A DNA stretch of 64,000 bases from Microbacterium sp. SYP-A9085. Lineage in GTDB: Bacteria > Actinomycetota > Actinomycetes > Actinomycetales > Microbacteriaceae. Location: the NCBI RefSeq assembly GCF_009649635.1, contig NZ_WJII01000004.1:1-64000 (forward strand). Reading direction: 5' to 3'. This document shows positions 48,515 through 56,859 of this stretch, piece after piece (position 1 is the first letter of the stretch; each line of letters begins with the position of its first letter). The position numbers and the translations under genes were made by a program. A model generated the notes under the pieces. The model worked only from the letters and a program-made list of their open reading frames with translations, searched no databases and was not told the DNA's origin.

Positions 48515-50860
48515 TCACGCCCCGACGTACGCCGCGAGGTGCTGGCCGGTCAGCGTCGAGCGGTCGGCGACGAGCTGCGCCGGCGTGCCCTCGAACACGA
48601 CGCGGCCGCCGTCGTGGCCGGCGCCGGGACCGAGATCGATGATCCAGTCCGCGTGCGCCATGATCGCCTGGTGATGCTCGATCACGATCACGGTCTTGCC
48701 CGAATCCACGAGCCGATCCAGCAGCCCCAGGAGGTTCTCGACATCCGCGAGATGCAGGCCCGAGCTCGGCTCGTCCAGCACGTACACGTCTCCGCCCTCG
48801 GCCATCTGCGTGGCCAGCTTTATCCGCTGCCGTTCCCCGCCGGACAGCGTCGACAGCGGCTGCCCCAGCGTCAGGTATCCGAGACCGACATCCGCCAGCC
48901 GGTCCAGGATCTTTGCAACAGGCGGGATCGCCGCCTCCCCCGTCGCGAAGAAGCGCTGCGCATCGGCCACCGGCAGGTCGAGGGCCTCCGTGATGTCCTT
49001 GCCCGCGAGCGTGTAGTCCAGCACCGCCGCCTGGAACCGCTTCCCGCCGCAGTCCTCGCACGGCGTCTCCACCGTATCCATGAAACCCAGCTGGGTGACG
49101 ATCACGCCGGATCCCTTGCAGGACAGGCACGCGCCCTCCGAGTTCGCGCTGAACAGCGACGGCTTGACGCCGTTCGCCTTCGCGAACGCCTTGCGGATCG
49201 GCTCCAGCATCCCCGTGTACGTGGCCGGATTGCTGCGACGCGAGCCCCGGATCGCCCCCTGATCCACCGAGATCACCCCGTCGCGGCCGATCACGGAGCC
49301 CTGGATCAGCGAGCTCTTGCCGGAGCCGGCGACGCCGGTCAGCACCGTCAGCACGCCGAGCGGGATGTCGACGTCCACGTCCCGCAGGTTGTGCGTCGCC
49401 GCTCCCCGCACCGGGATGGCGCCGGATGCCTCGCGCACCGTGTCCTTGAGCGCCGCGCGGTCGTCGAAGTGCCGGCCGGTAACGGTGCCGCTTGCCCGCA
49501 GCCCGTCGACGGTGCCCTCGAAGCAGATCTCGCCGCCGGTGCGACCGGCGCCGGGGCCGATGTCGACGACGTGATCGGCGATCACGATGGTCTCGGGCTT
49601 GTGCTCCACGACCAGCACCGTGTTCCCCTTGTCGCGCAGTTGCATCAGGAGCGTGTTCATGCGCTGGATGTCGTGCGGGTGCAGCCCTATCGTCGGCTCG
49701 TCGAACACGTACGTCACATCGGTCAGCGACGACCCGAGGTGTCGCAGCAGCTTGATCCGCTGCGACTCCCCGCCGCTGAGTGTCCCGGACGGACGGTCCA
49801 GGCTCAGATATCCGAGGCCCAGCGTGACGAAGGCGTCGAGGTTGGCGCTGAGCCCGTCCAGCAGCGGCCCCGCCTGCGGCTTGTCCAGCCCGCGCACCCA
49901 CGCGGCCAGGTCGGTGACCTGCATCCGGCACGCATCCGCGATGCTCACGCCGTCGATCATCGAGGACCGCGCCCCCGCGGTGAGCCGCGTGCCGTCGCAC
50001 TCCGGGCACACCGTGAACGTCGCCGCGCGCTCTACGAACCGTCGCACGTGCGGCTGCAGCGCATCCAGATCCTTCGACAACATCGACTTCGTGATCTTGG
50101 GAATGAGCCCCTCGTACGTCATGTTGATGTTCTGGATCCGCACCTTCGTCGGCAGGCTGTACAGGAAAGCGTGCCGCTGCTTCTGCGTGAAGCTGGAGAT
50201 GGGCCGGTCCGCGGGATAGAACCCCGACTCGGCGAATCCGCGCACCATCCATCCGTCCGGGGTGTACCCCGGGACGAGGATGGCCCCCTCGTTCAGCGAC
50301 AGTGACTCGTCCACCACCGCGGCCAGGTCGATGTCGGACACCTGGCCCCGTCCCTCGCAGCGCGGGCACATACCGCCGAGATAGACCTCGTTGCGGACGA
50401 TCCGCTTCTCCCCCTTCGCCGAGGTCATGATCCCGCTGGCTTTCTGAGTCGGGATGTTGAACGAGAACGCGGTCGGTCCCCCGATGTACGGCTCCCCCAG
50501 CCGGGAGAAGAGGATGCGCAGCATGGCATTGGCATCCGTGACCGTGCCCACGGTCGACCGGGGGTTCGCACCCAGACGCTCCTGATCGACGATGATCGCG
50601 GTGGTCAGACCCTCCAGCACATCGACGTCCGGGCGGGACAGCGACGGCATGAACCCCTGCACGAACGCGCTGTAGGTCTCGTTGATCATCCGCTGCGACT
50701 CCGCGGCGATCGTCGCGAACACCAGCGAGCTCTTCCCCGACCCGGACACGCCGGTGAACACCGTCAGGCGGCGCTTGGGCAGATCGATGTCGACACCCTT
50801 GAGGTTGTTCTCACGGGCGCCGCGGACGCGAATGGCGTCATGGCTGTCGGCGGCAATCAT
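48515..50860 (-). CDS. Short UvrA paralogue (ABC excinuclease A-like, drug-resistance type)
   Basis: The 781-residue protein is about 170 residues shorter than housekeeping UvrA but keeps both ATPase modules. Walker A loops are TGVSGSGKSSLVF and TGVAGSGKSSLIQ, and the ABC signatures are SGGESQRIKL and SGGERQRIKL. CxxC pairs sit in MCPRCEGRGQ, CPECDGT, CLSCKGSG and CEDCGGKR. Compact UvrA-like proteins such as DrrC of Streptomyces peucetius protect DNA from intercalating drugs, which is one possible role. It is monocistronic and divergent from the HdeD-like gene. Confidence 0.88.
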   Translation of the reverse strand: MIAADSHDAIRVRGARENNLKGVDIDLPKRRLTVFTGVSGSGKSSLVFATIAAESQRMINETYSAFVQGFMPSLSRPDVDVLEGLTTAIIVDQERLGANPRSTVGTVTDANAMLRILFSRLGEPYIGGPTAFSFNIPTQKASGIMTSAKGEKRIVRNEVYLGGMCPRCEGRGQVSDIDLAAVVDESLSLNEGAILVPGYTPDGWMVRGFAESGFYPADRPISSFTQKQRHAFLYSLPTKVRIQNINMTYEGLIPKITKSMLSKDLDALQPHVRRFVERAATFTVCPECDGTRLTAGARSSMIDGVSIADACRMQVTDLAAWVRGLDKPQAGPLLDGLSANLDAFVTLGLGYLSLDRPSGTLSGGESQRIKLLRHLGSSLTDVTYVFDEPTIGLHPHDIQRMNTLLMQLRDKGNTVLVVEHKPETIVIADHVVDIGPGAGRTGGEICFEGTVDGLRASGTVTGRHFDDRAALKDTVREASGAIPVRGAATHNLRDVDVDIPLGVLTVLTGVAGSGKSSLIQGSVIGRDGVISVDQGAIRGSRRSNPATYTGMLEPIRKAFAKANGVKPSLFSANSEGACLSCKGSGVIVTQLGFMDTVETPCEDCGGKRFQAAVLDYTLAGKDITEALDLPVADAQRFFATGEAAIPPVAKILDRLADVGLGYLTLGQPLSTLSGGERQRIKLATQMAEGGDVYVLDEPSSGLHLADVENLLGLLDRLVDSGKTVIVIEHHQAIMAHADWIIDLGPGAGHDGGRVVFEGTPAQLVADRSTLTGQHLAAYVGA

Positions 50861-50867
50861 GGGCTCC

Positions 50868-50875
50868 AGCGTATA
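50868..50875 (-). promoter_or_regulatory. -10 region (TATACGCT) of the UvrA-like gene
   Basis: Read leftward, overlapping TATACG and TACGCT hexamers end nine and seven bases before the ATG. A GGAG also lies in the gap, so the mRNA may be leaderless or have a minimal leader. Confidence 0.5.
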
Positions 50876-50964
50876 CGGGAGACGATGCCCCTCCCCTGGT
50901 CAGACCCCGTTTTGCGAGCCCCGCCCGGTCGCGTGCCGGCGTAGACCGCGCACTCGCGCGGGGC

Positions 50965-50970
50965 TACCCT
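50965..50970 (+). promoter_or_regulatory. Putative -10 (TACCCT) for the HdeD-like gene
   Basis: TACCCT lies 35 bp before ATG 51006, with an AAAGGA ribosome site at 50994-50999. Confidence 0.5.
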
Positions 50971-51005
50971 GTGCCGCAGGCAGTTGCCTCACGAAAGGAC
51001 GCGTC

Positions 51006-51569
51006 ATGTCCACGGAAACGTCACCCCTCGGCCGCTTCGCCACGAACGGAATCCGCACCGCGCTCGGCCTCAGCGGCCTGATCGGGCTCATCGTCGGCAT
51101 CCTGATTCTCATCTGGCCCGGCAAGACCGCCGTCGTGATGACGGCGATCATCGCCATCTACGCCGTCGTCGGCGGGCTCGTCTACCTCGGTCTCGGCATC
51201 TTCTCCAAGACGATGCGCGGCTGGGCGCGCATCGGCCACATCATCCTCGGCGCCATCTACGTCGCGGCGGGCGTGATAGCGTTCGCCAACCTCACGCGCA
51301 CAGCCGTGTTCCTCGCCGCGTTCCTCGGGATCCTCGTCGGCATCATGTGGATCGTCGAGGGCGTCGTCGCGCTGACCACGCTCGCCGGGGCGCGGTCGAA
51401 GGGGTGGACGGCGTTCTTCGCCATCCTCAGCATCGCCGCCGGCATCGTCCTGCTGTTGTCGCCGTTGTGGGGCGCCGTGGTGCTGTGGTGGCTGCTCGGG
51501 ATCTCGCTGGTCGTCCTGGGCATCCTGCAGATTGCCCGCGCGTTCTCGTTCGGGACCACCACGGCCTGA
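51006..51569 (+). CDS. HdeD / DUF308-family membrane protein
   Basis: The 187-residue protein has six membrane helices arranged as three hairpins, the layout of HdeD and DUF308 proteins. GLIVGILILIWPGKTAVVM is the typical first repeat, and GAIYVAAGVIAF and LLGISLVVLGILQI follow. In E. coli HdeD is linked to acid resistance; no role is known for actinobacterial relatives. It converges on the SDR gene with 22 bp between stops. Confidence 0.85.
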   Translation: MSTETSPLGRFATNGIRTALGLSGLIGLIVGILILIWPGKTAVVMTAIIAIYAVVGGLVYLGLGIFSKTMRGWARIGHIILGAIYVAAGVIAFANLTRTAVFLAAFLGILVGIMWIVEGVVALTTLAGARSKGWTAFFAILSIAAGIVLLLSPLWGAVVLWWLLGISLVVLGILQIARAFSFGTTTA

Positions 51570-51591
51570 CTGAGCCGGAAAACAGCCCCGG

Positions 51592-52353
51592 TCAGGCGAT
51601 GAACGAGGACGTGTCGCCCACGAGCCGGAGGTGCTCGGCGGGCACCGGCTCGACAGCGGCCTGCGCCACCTCGGCCGCGAACTCGGCGACGTTGTAGAGA
51701 CGCCCCGCCGCCTCACGGCGTGAGGCGATGGCATCCGGGTTCAGCCGGTTCAGCAGCGTGGCCGTGATGGTGCCCTCGATCATGTCGCCGGAGACCACGA
51801 CGAAGTCGATGCCGCGCTCCGTCAGCGCCGGGATCTTCTCGCGCAGAGCGTCCTCCCCCGCCCGCTTGGACAGTGCGACGGCTTCGTACTCGGGCATCGT
51901 CGGCGTCGTGCGGATGAAGTGCGCCTGGTGGCTGGTCACGAACACCACGCGGGAACCGGCCGGCATCAGCGGCATCGCGGCTTCGAGGACGCGCACCTGC
52001 GCGTCGCGGTTCAGCAGCAGCGCGTAGTCCTCCGCCATCCCAGCCTCCATGCCGCCGGAGGCATTCAATACGAGCACGTCCAGCCCGCCGAACGCCTCGG
52101 CCACCTCGGCGAACATGGCGTCGACGGACGCCTGATCGGTGAGGTCTGCGGCGATCGGCACGGCGCGCACGCCGAGCTCGCCCAGCTGGGTGGCCAGCTT
52201 CTGCGCCCGCGGGGCCTTGTTGCGGTAGTTGATGACGACGTCTGCGCCGGCCTCGGCGAAGTAGCGGACGGTGTCGGCGCCGATGCCGCGGGACGAGCCG
52301 GTCACAAGCGCGGTCTTGCCCCGCAGGGCGTCGACGGGGAGGGTCTGGGACAC
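51592..52353 (-). CDS. SDR-family protein with displaced catalytic tyrosine
   Basis: This 253-residue Rossmann-fold protein has the cofactor loop TALVTGSSRGIGADTV and LDVLVLNASGGM, placing it in the short-chain dehydrogenase/reductase family. The catalytic YxxxK is not normal: the sequence reads PEYEAVALSKRAGEDAL, with Lys seven rather than four residues after Tyr, and Val at the usual Tyr place. Activity is therefore uncertain. GTG 52353 is preferred, five bases after AGGAG (minus strand, 52359-52363), over a longer frame. TAAGGT at 52417-52422 is a possible -10. Confidence 0.8.
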   Translation of the reverse strand: MSQTLPVDALRGKTALVTGSSRGIGADTVRYFAEAGADVVINYRNKAPRAQKLATQLGELGVRAVPIAADLTDQASVDAMFAEVAEAFGGLDVLVLNASGGMEAGMAEDYALLLNRDAQVRVLEAAMPLMPAGSRVVFVTSHQAHFIRTTPTMPEYEAVALSKRAGEDALREKIPALTERGIDFVVVSGDMIEGTITATLLNRLNPDAIASRREAAGRLYNVAEFAAEVAQAAVEPVPAEHLRLVGDTSSFIA

Positions 52354-52477
52354 GGGAGCTCCTGAGTTCGGACGTGGATGTCTCCCCGTGCGCTGCCGCA
52401 CACTCGGGGCCTTTCGACCTTACCAATCCCGCCCGTCGGGCACCGTGCGCAAAGCGCTGCCGCCGGTGCCCGCATGC

Positions 52478-52483
52478 TAGGTT
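52478..52483 (+). promoter_or_regulatory. Putative -10 (TAGGTT) for nfeD-SPFH-GDPD
   Basis: TAGGTT lies 33 bp before GTG 52517, with a GGGAGGCGGAG purine tract as ribosome site. It is the only -10 candidate before the three coupled genes. Confidence 0.5.
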
Positions 52484-52516
52484 CAGAGCACACTCGACGG
52501 CATCCAGGGAGGCGGA

Positions 52517-52990
52517 GTGGAACTCATCGCGGGGATCGAGCAGTTCGCGTGGATCGGCTGGATCGCGCTGATCGCGATCTTCCTGGTGATCGAGATGCTG
52601 ACGCTCGACTTCACGTTCCTGATGCTCGGGATCGGCGGACTCGCCGGCCTCATCTCCGACCTTTTCGGCGCACCCTTGTGGGCCCAGGTCGTGGTGGCCG
52701 CGGTCGTCGCGGTCCTTCTGATCTTCGTGCTGCGTCCCCCGCTGCTGCAGCGGCTGCGCCGCGGCGAGGACCCCACCCCGTCGAACGTGGCCGCCCTCAT
52801 CGGCATGGGCGGGCGCGTGCTGTCCACCGTCACCCGGCTGGGCGGCATCGTGAAGCTGGACAATGGCGAGACCTGGACCGCGCGCACTGCCGACCCCGAG
52901 GACATCCCGCCGCAGCTGCTCGTGCGCGTTGTTCGCATCGACGGCGCGACCGCCTTCGTCCACTTCGTTCCGCAGGAGGAGCAGTCATGA
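52517..52990 (+). CDS. NfeD-family membrane protein
   Basis: The 157-residue protein has two or three membrane helices (about residues 12-32, 35-52 and 56-76) and a C-terminal OB-like domain (about 95-150), the short NfeD form. NfeD proteins work with SPFH proteins in membrane microdomains. The next gene, overlapping by four bases, is exactly such a protein, which supports the call. Confidence 0.9.
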   Translation: MELIAGIEQFAWIGWIALIAIFLVIEMLTLDFTFLMLGIGGLAGLISDLFGAPLWAQVVVAAVVAVLLIFVLRPPLLQRLRRGEDPTPSNVAALIGMGGRVLSTVTRLGGIVKLDNGETWTARTADPEDIPPQLLVRVVRIDGATAFVHFVPQEEQS

Positions 52991-53961
52991 CCCCCGAGGA
53001 GATCCTCCCCACCGCGATCGGCTGGCTGCTGGCGATAGCCATCGTCATCTTCGTCCTGGTCGTGATCGTCCGCGCCATCCGGATCATCCCGCAGGCCTCC
53101 GCCGGCGTCGTCGAGCGGCTGGGCCGGTACCACAAGACGCTCGAGCCGGGTCTGAACCTGCTGGTGCCCTTCATCGACCGCCTGCGTCCGCTGATCGACA
53201 TGCGCGAGCAGGTCGTCTCGTTCCCGCCGCAGCCGGTGATCACCGAGGACAACCTCGTGGTGTCGATCGACACCGTGGTCTACTTCCAGGTCACGGATGC
53301 CCGCGCCGCGACATATGAGATCGCGAACTACCTCGGTGCTGTCGAGCAGTTGACCACCACGACGCTGCGCAACGTGGTCGGCGGGCTGAACCTGGAGCAG
53401 GCGCTGACCAGCCGTGACGAGATCAACAGCAAGCTGCGGATAGTGCTGGACGAGGCGACCGGCAAGTGGGGCATCCGCGTGTCTCGCGTCGAGCTGAAGG
53501 CCATCGACCCGCCGGTGTCGATCCAGGACTCGATGGAGAAGCAGATGCGCGCCGAGCGCGACCGGCGGGCGGCGATCCTCACCGCCGAGGGCTCCAAGCA
53601 GTCGCAGATCCTCGAGGCCGAAGGGCGCCGGCAGGCGGCGATCCTGCAGGCGGAGGGCGACAAGCAGGCGCAGGTGCTGCGCGCCGAGGGCGAGGCGCAG
53701 GCGATCCAGAAGGTGTTCACCTCGATCCACGAGGGCAATGCCGACGACAAGCTGCTGGCCTACCAGTACCTGCTGACGCTGCCGAAGATCGCCGACAGCG
53801 CGTCCAGCAAGCTGTGGATCATCCCCAGCGAGTTCACGGACGCCCTGAAGGGCCTCACCGGCGCGTTCGGCGGCGTGATGGGCGGCGCGGCATCCGGACG
53901 TCCCGCGCACCCCGCGCACGAGGCCGGCCCGGACACGCCGCTCACACCGCCCACCCCGTGA
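52987..53961 (+). CDS. SPFH / stomatin-like (QmcA-type) membrane protein
   Basis: The 324-residue protein has one N-terminal membrane helix (about 9-30), a Band 7 domain (ASAGVVERLGRYHKTLEPGLN onward) and a long alanine- and glutamate-rich coiled coil. The coil repeats ILEAEGRRQAAILQAEGDKQ-like units at about 205-250. It ends with a proline-rich tail. Family members form oligomeric rings that organise membrane proteins and proteases. It is coupled to nfeD upstream and a GDPD gene downstream by four-base overlaps. Confidence 0.92.
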   Translation: MTPEEILPTAIGWLLAIAIVIFVLVVIVRAIRIIPQASAGVVERLGRYHKTLEPGLNLLVPFIDRLRPLIDMREQVVSFPPQPVITEDNLVVSIDTVVYFQVTDARAATYEIANYLGAVEQLTTTTLRNVVGGLNLEQALTSRDEINSKLRIVLDEATGKWGIRVSRVELKAIDPPVSIQDSMEKQMRAERDRRAAILTAEGSKQSQILEAEGRRQAAILQAEGDKQAQVLRAEGEAQAIQKVFTSIHEGNADDKLLAYQYLLTLPKIADSASSKLWIIPSEFTDALKGLTGAFGGVMGGAASGRPAHPAHEAGPDTPLTPPTP

Positions 53962-54749
53962 CCCATCCCTGGTTCACCGCCGCCGCGACGCCCCGCGTGC
54001 TCGCGCATCGCGGACTGGTGACCCGGGATGTCGCCGCACACGGCATCGCCGAGAACTCGTTCGCGGCGATAGCTCAAGCACAGAGCGCGGGCGCGGTCTA
54101 CGTCGAGTCCGACTGCCACCTCACGGCGGACGGCACGGTGGTGCTGTTCCACGACGACAGCCTCCTGCGCGTCACCGGCGACCCGCGACGGATCGCCGAG
54201 GTCACGGTGCACGAGCTCGAGGACGTGATGGGCGACCGCGGCGGCCTTGCCACGCTCGCGCAGGCGCTCGACGCGTTCCCGTCGGTGTTGTTCAACGTCG
54301 ACGTGAAGGCGGATGCCGCGGCAGAGCCCGCCGGCCGGATCGTCGCATCGTATGCCGACCGGGTCCTGCTCACGAGCTTCTCCGACCGGCGCCGGCGGAC
54401 GGCACTGGCGGCGGCCGCCGCGGAGGGCGGCACCCCCGCGACATCCGCCGGCACTGCCACCATCACGCGGACTCTGACTGCCGTGTCCACATCGTCGCGC
54501 CGCCTCGAGGCGCGGGCGCTGAGCGGCGTCGACGCGCTGCAGATCCCCGAGCGTCACCGCGGCGTGCGGATCCTCTCCCGGCGGCTGCTGGACGCCGCGC
54601 ACCGCAACGGCGTCGAGGTCCACGTCTGGACCGTCAACAACCCCGACGACATGACGCGGCTGCTCGATATGGGCGTGGACGGACTTGTCACCGACCGCGC
54701 AGACGCGGCCCTGGCACTGGTCGACACGCGCGGGAACGCCGGGCGCTGA
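53958..54749 (+). CDS. Glycerophosphodiester phosphodiesterase family protein
   Basis: The 263-residue TIM-barrel protein shows the GDPD pattern: LAHRG near the start, ENSFAAIAQA, YVESDCHLTADGTVVLFHDD with the catalytic His, and VHVWTVNNPDD with GVDGLVTDRAD at the end. It hydrolyses glycerophosphodiesters to glycerol 3-phosphate and an alcohol. There is no signal peptide. GTG 53958 overlaps the SPFH stop. Confidence 0.92.
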   Translation: MTHPWFTAAATPRVLAHRGLVTRDVAAHGIAENSFAAIAQAQSAGAVYVESDCHLTADGTVVLFHDDSLLRVTGDPRRIAEVTVHELEDVMGDRGGLATLAQALDAFPSVLFNVDVKADAAAEPAGRIVASYADRVLLTSFSDRRRRTALAAAAAEGGTPATSAGTATITRTLTAVSTSSRRLEARALSGVDALQIPERHRGVRILSRRLLDAAHRNGVEVHVWTVNNPDDMTRLLDMGVDGLVTDRADAALALVDTRGNAGR

Positions 54750-54786
54750 GCATCCGCTGTGAAACCCTTCGCATCCCGCTCCGTTC

Positions 54787-54817
54787 GGATGATGCGCACA
54801 GGTCGCCACGTTATACC
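54787..54817 (+). promoter_or_regulatory. Promoter region of rbpA, possible SigR/SigH-type ECF site
   Basis: GGATG (54787-54791), 18 bases and GTT (54810-54812) approach the SigR consensus GGAAT-N18/19-GTT. Streptomyces rbpA is a known SigR target. A sigma-A style TATACC (54812-54817) overlaps the GTT, so dual control is possible. One base differs from each ECF element consensus at most in the -35. Confidence 0.45.
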
Positions 54818-54842
54818 TGGGTAGCGACGAGAGGACCACACA

Positions 54843-55220
54843 ATGGCAGACCGGAGCCTGCGCGGCATCCGACTCGGCGCCCAGAGCCTACAGAGCGAAG
54901 AGGGCGTCATTTTCCATGAGCGCATGCAGAAGACGTACGCGTGCACCGAGTGCAAGCGCGACACGACCCTGACATTCGCGGCCGACGCCGACGTGCCCCA
55001 GACGTGGGAGTGCCGCACGTGCGGCGCCGAAGCGGTCCTGCGGGTCGGCGAGGGCACGGTGACGGTCGACCACAGTGACCAGAAGGCGCCTCGCACGCAC
55101 TGGGACATGCTGCTGGAGCGCCGCACGATTCCCGAGCTCGAGGAGCTCCTCGAGGAGCGTCTCGCCTACATCCGCTCCCGTCGGGGCGCGGACGGCGAGT
55201 CGGCGAAGCTCACCGCCTGA
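54843..55220 (+). CDS. rbpA: RNA polymerase-binding protein RbpA
   Basis: RbpA binds the principal sigma factor and RNA polymerase and stabilises open complexes in actinobacteria. The 125-residue protein starts MADRSLRGIRLGAQSLQSE, the usual N-terminal tail. It has zinc-ribbon cysteines (YACTECKRD and WECRTCGAEA) and ends with the sigma-interacting helix region RTHWDMLLERRTIPELEELL. The presence of RbpA strongly marks the organism as actinobacterial. Confidence 0.97.
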   Translation: MADRSLRGIRLGAQSLQSEEGVIFHERMQKTYACTECKRDTTLTFAADADVPQTWECRTCGAEAVLRVGEGTVTVDHSDQKAPRTHWDMLLERRTIPELEELLEERLAYIRSRRGADGESAKLTA

Positions 55221-55223
55221 CCT

Positions 55224-56819
55224 TCACGGCGTTTCCACGATGCCGGTCCCGTCGGGGCCGGCATCGCCGGCGTCTGCGCGGTATCGCCGCCGAGAGCGCA
55301 CCAGCACGCCGACGGCGGCAAGGGCGACGGCGCTCCCCCAGCCGAGGATCCACGACAGGACGGGGCCGATCGTCACGGCGGGCGTCAGCCCGGTGCGCAC
55401 CGGGACGTCCTCGAGAAGGGCACCCGGCCTGTCCGCGGCGAGACCGGCGATCTCGGTGCCGTCCGGGGCGATGATCTGGCTGGTGCCCACGGTGGAGATG
55501 TTCACCACGGAGCGGCCGGTCTCGATGGCCCGCATCCGCGCGAACGCCAGCTGCTGCAGGTTCTCGTCGGTGCCGCGGAAGTCGGCGTTGTTCGTCTGGA
55601 ACATGTACACCTCGGCGCCGCCGCGGGCGCCGTCCCAGATCACGTCGTCATAGATGACGTCGAAGCAGATGGCCAGCCCCACACCCACGCCGTGCACGTC
55701 GAACACCGGCGGCTTCACGCCCGGCGTGTACTCGCGCTGGATGAGGTCGATCAGGTCCGGGGCGAAGAACCTGTACACGGCCCGGTCCGGGACGTATTCC
55801 CCGAACGGCACGGGATGTCGCTTGTCGTACACCGCGACGGGGTTGGCCTTGCCTGCCTGCCACAGCAGCGCAGAGTTGAAGAGGTCCGCGCCGCGTTCGG
55901 TGATGGCGCTCACGAGCAGCGGCGCGCGCAGCCGGCCGGACAGGCCGTCCAGGACCGCAGCCGTCGTGTCGTCGCGCAGCGGGTCGGAGTCGATGCCGCC
56001 CTCCGGCCACAGCAGGACGTCCATCCGCTCGTTCAGGATGGGCGCCGTCGCCGCGAGCTGCGCATCCAGCACCGCACCGGGGGTGCGCTGGTCGAAGTAG
56101 CCGGTGGGCCCGTTGCCCTGGACCGCGCCGACGCGGATCGAGCCGGCGGGCGTCGTGGGGAACTGCGGCAGCAGAAGCAGCACAGCGGCGGCCGCGACGA
56201 CGGGGACCGCCGCGCGCAGATCGTGCAGCCGGCGGAGCCGGACGTACTCGATCCCCGCCGCGCAGACGAACACGACGAGGAACGTGAGGCCGTTCATTCC
56301 GCCCCAGGATGCGACCTGCGCGGCCGGTCCGTCCACCTGCGTCACCCCGACGCGCCCCCACGGGAACCCGCCGTACGGGAACGTCCCCAGCACTTCTTCC
56401 CGCATCGTCCACAGCCCGGCGACGAGCGCCGGAAGCAGGACAAGCCGGCCGACCGCTCCGGGTGCCAGCCTCGGCAGCCATCGGTACGCCCATGCGAGGG
56501 GTGGGGCCAGCGCTGCGGTGAGCAGCGCCTCCAGCATCGACAGCGCGAGCCACGGCACCGGACCGAGATAGCGGGCGGTGAACGAGACGTTGACGAGGAA
56601 GAAGACCATGCCGAACACGAAACCGACCAGGACCGCACCCCACCCGCCGCGCCCAATGAGACAGATCAGGGCGAGCGGGACGGCGAGGAACGCCATCGGC
56701 CACCAGCCGAGCGCCGGGAACGCGAGGGTCAGCACGAATCCCGCGACGGCGGCCGCGAACGTCGCCATGCCCAGTGGCAGCAGCGGCGGCGGGCATGGCA
56801 GGGCACGGCGTTCGGGCAC
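55224..56819 (-). CDS. lnt: Apolipoprotein N-acyltransferase
   Basis: Lnt N-acylates lipoproteins at the membrane after Lgt and Lsp. The 531-residue protein has about seven N-terminal membrane helices, a nitrilase-like domain (about 225-480) and a last helix. Catalytic residues are visible: Glu in LLWPEGGID, Lys in KRHPVPFGEYVP and Cys in LAICFDVIYDD. ICFD replaces the more common ICxE, a mild change. GTG 56819 is the leaderless start. It converges tightly on rbpA. Confidence 0.93.
   Translation of the reverse strand: MPERRALPCPPPLLPLGMATFAAAVAGFVLTLAFPALGWWPMAFLAVPLALICLIGRGGWGAVLVGFVFGMVFFLVNVSFTARYLGPVPWLALSMLEALLTAALAPPLAWAYRWLPRLAPGAVGRLVLLPALVAGLWTMREEVLGTFPYGGFPWGRVGVTQVDGPAAQVASWGGMNGLTFLVVFVCAAGIEYVRLRRLHDLRAAVPVVAAAAVLLLLPQFPTTPAGSIRVGAVQGNGPTGYFDQRTPGAVLDAQLAATAPILNERMDVLLWPEGGIDSDPLRDDTTAAVLDGLSGRLRAPLLVSAITERGADLFNSALLWQAGKANPVAVYDKRHPVPFGEYVPDRAVYRFFAPDLIDLIQREYTPGVKPPVFDVHGVGVGLAICFDVIYDDVIWDGARGGAEVYMFQTNNADFRGTDENLQQLAFARMRAIETGRSVVNISTVGTSQIIAPDGTEIAGLAADRPGALLEDVPVRTGLTPAVTIGPVLSWILGWGSAVALAAVGVLVRSRRRYRADAGDAGPDGTGIVETP
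55239..55265 (+). terminator. rbpA terminator hairpin lying inside the lnt coding end
   Basis: GATGCCGGTCCC (55239-55250) pairs with GGGGCCGGCATC (55254-55265), 12 base pairs with one G-U and a GTC loop. It starts 18 bp after the rbpA stop and encodes part of the Lnt tail on the other strand. No U tract follows. Confidence 0.55.
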
Positions 56820-56825
56820 CGCTCC

Positions 56826-56831
56826 AGCCTA
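56826..56831 (-). promoter_or_regulatory. -10 (TAGGCT) for lnt, leaderless
   Basis: Read leftward, TAGGCT is followed by six bases (GGAGCG) and GTG at 56819. The gap to helY is only 40 bp, so this promoter separates the two. Confidence 0.65.
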
Positions 56832-56859
56832 GGTCAGCGCACGGGGCCGGCCCCGCGGG

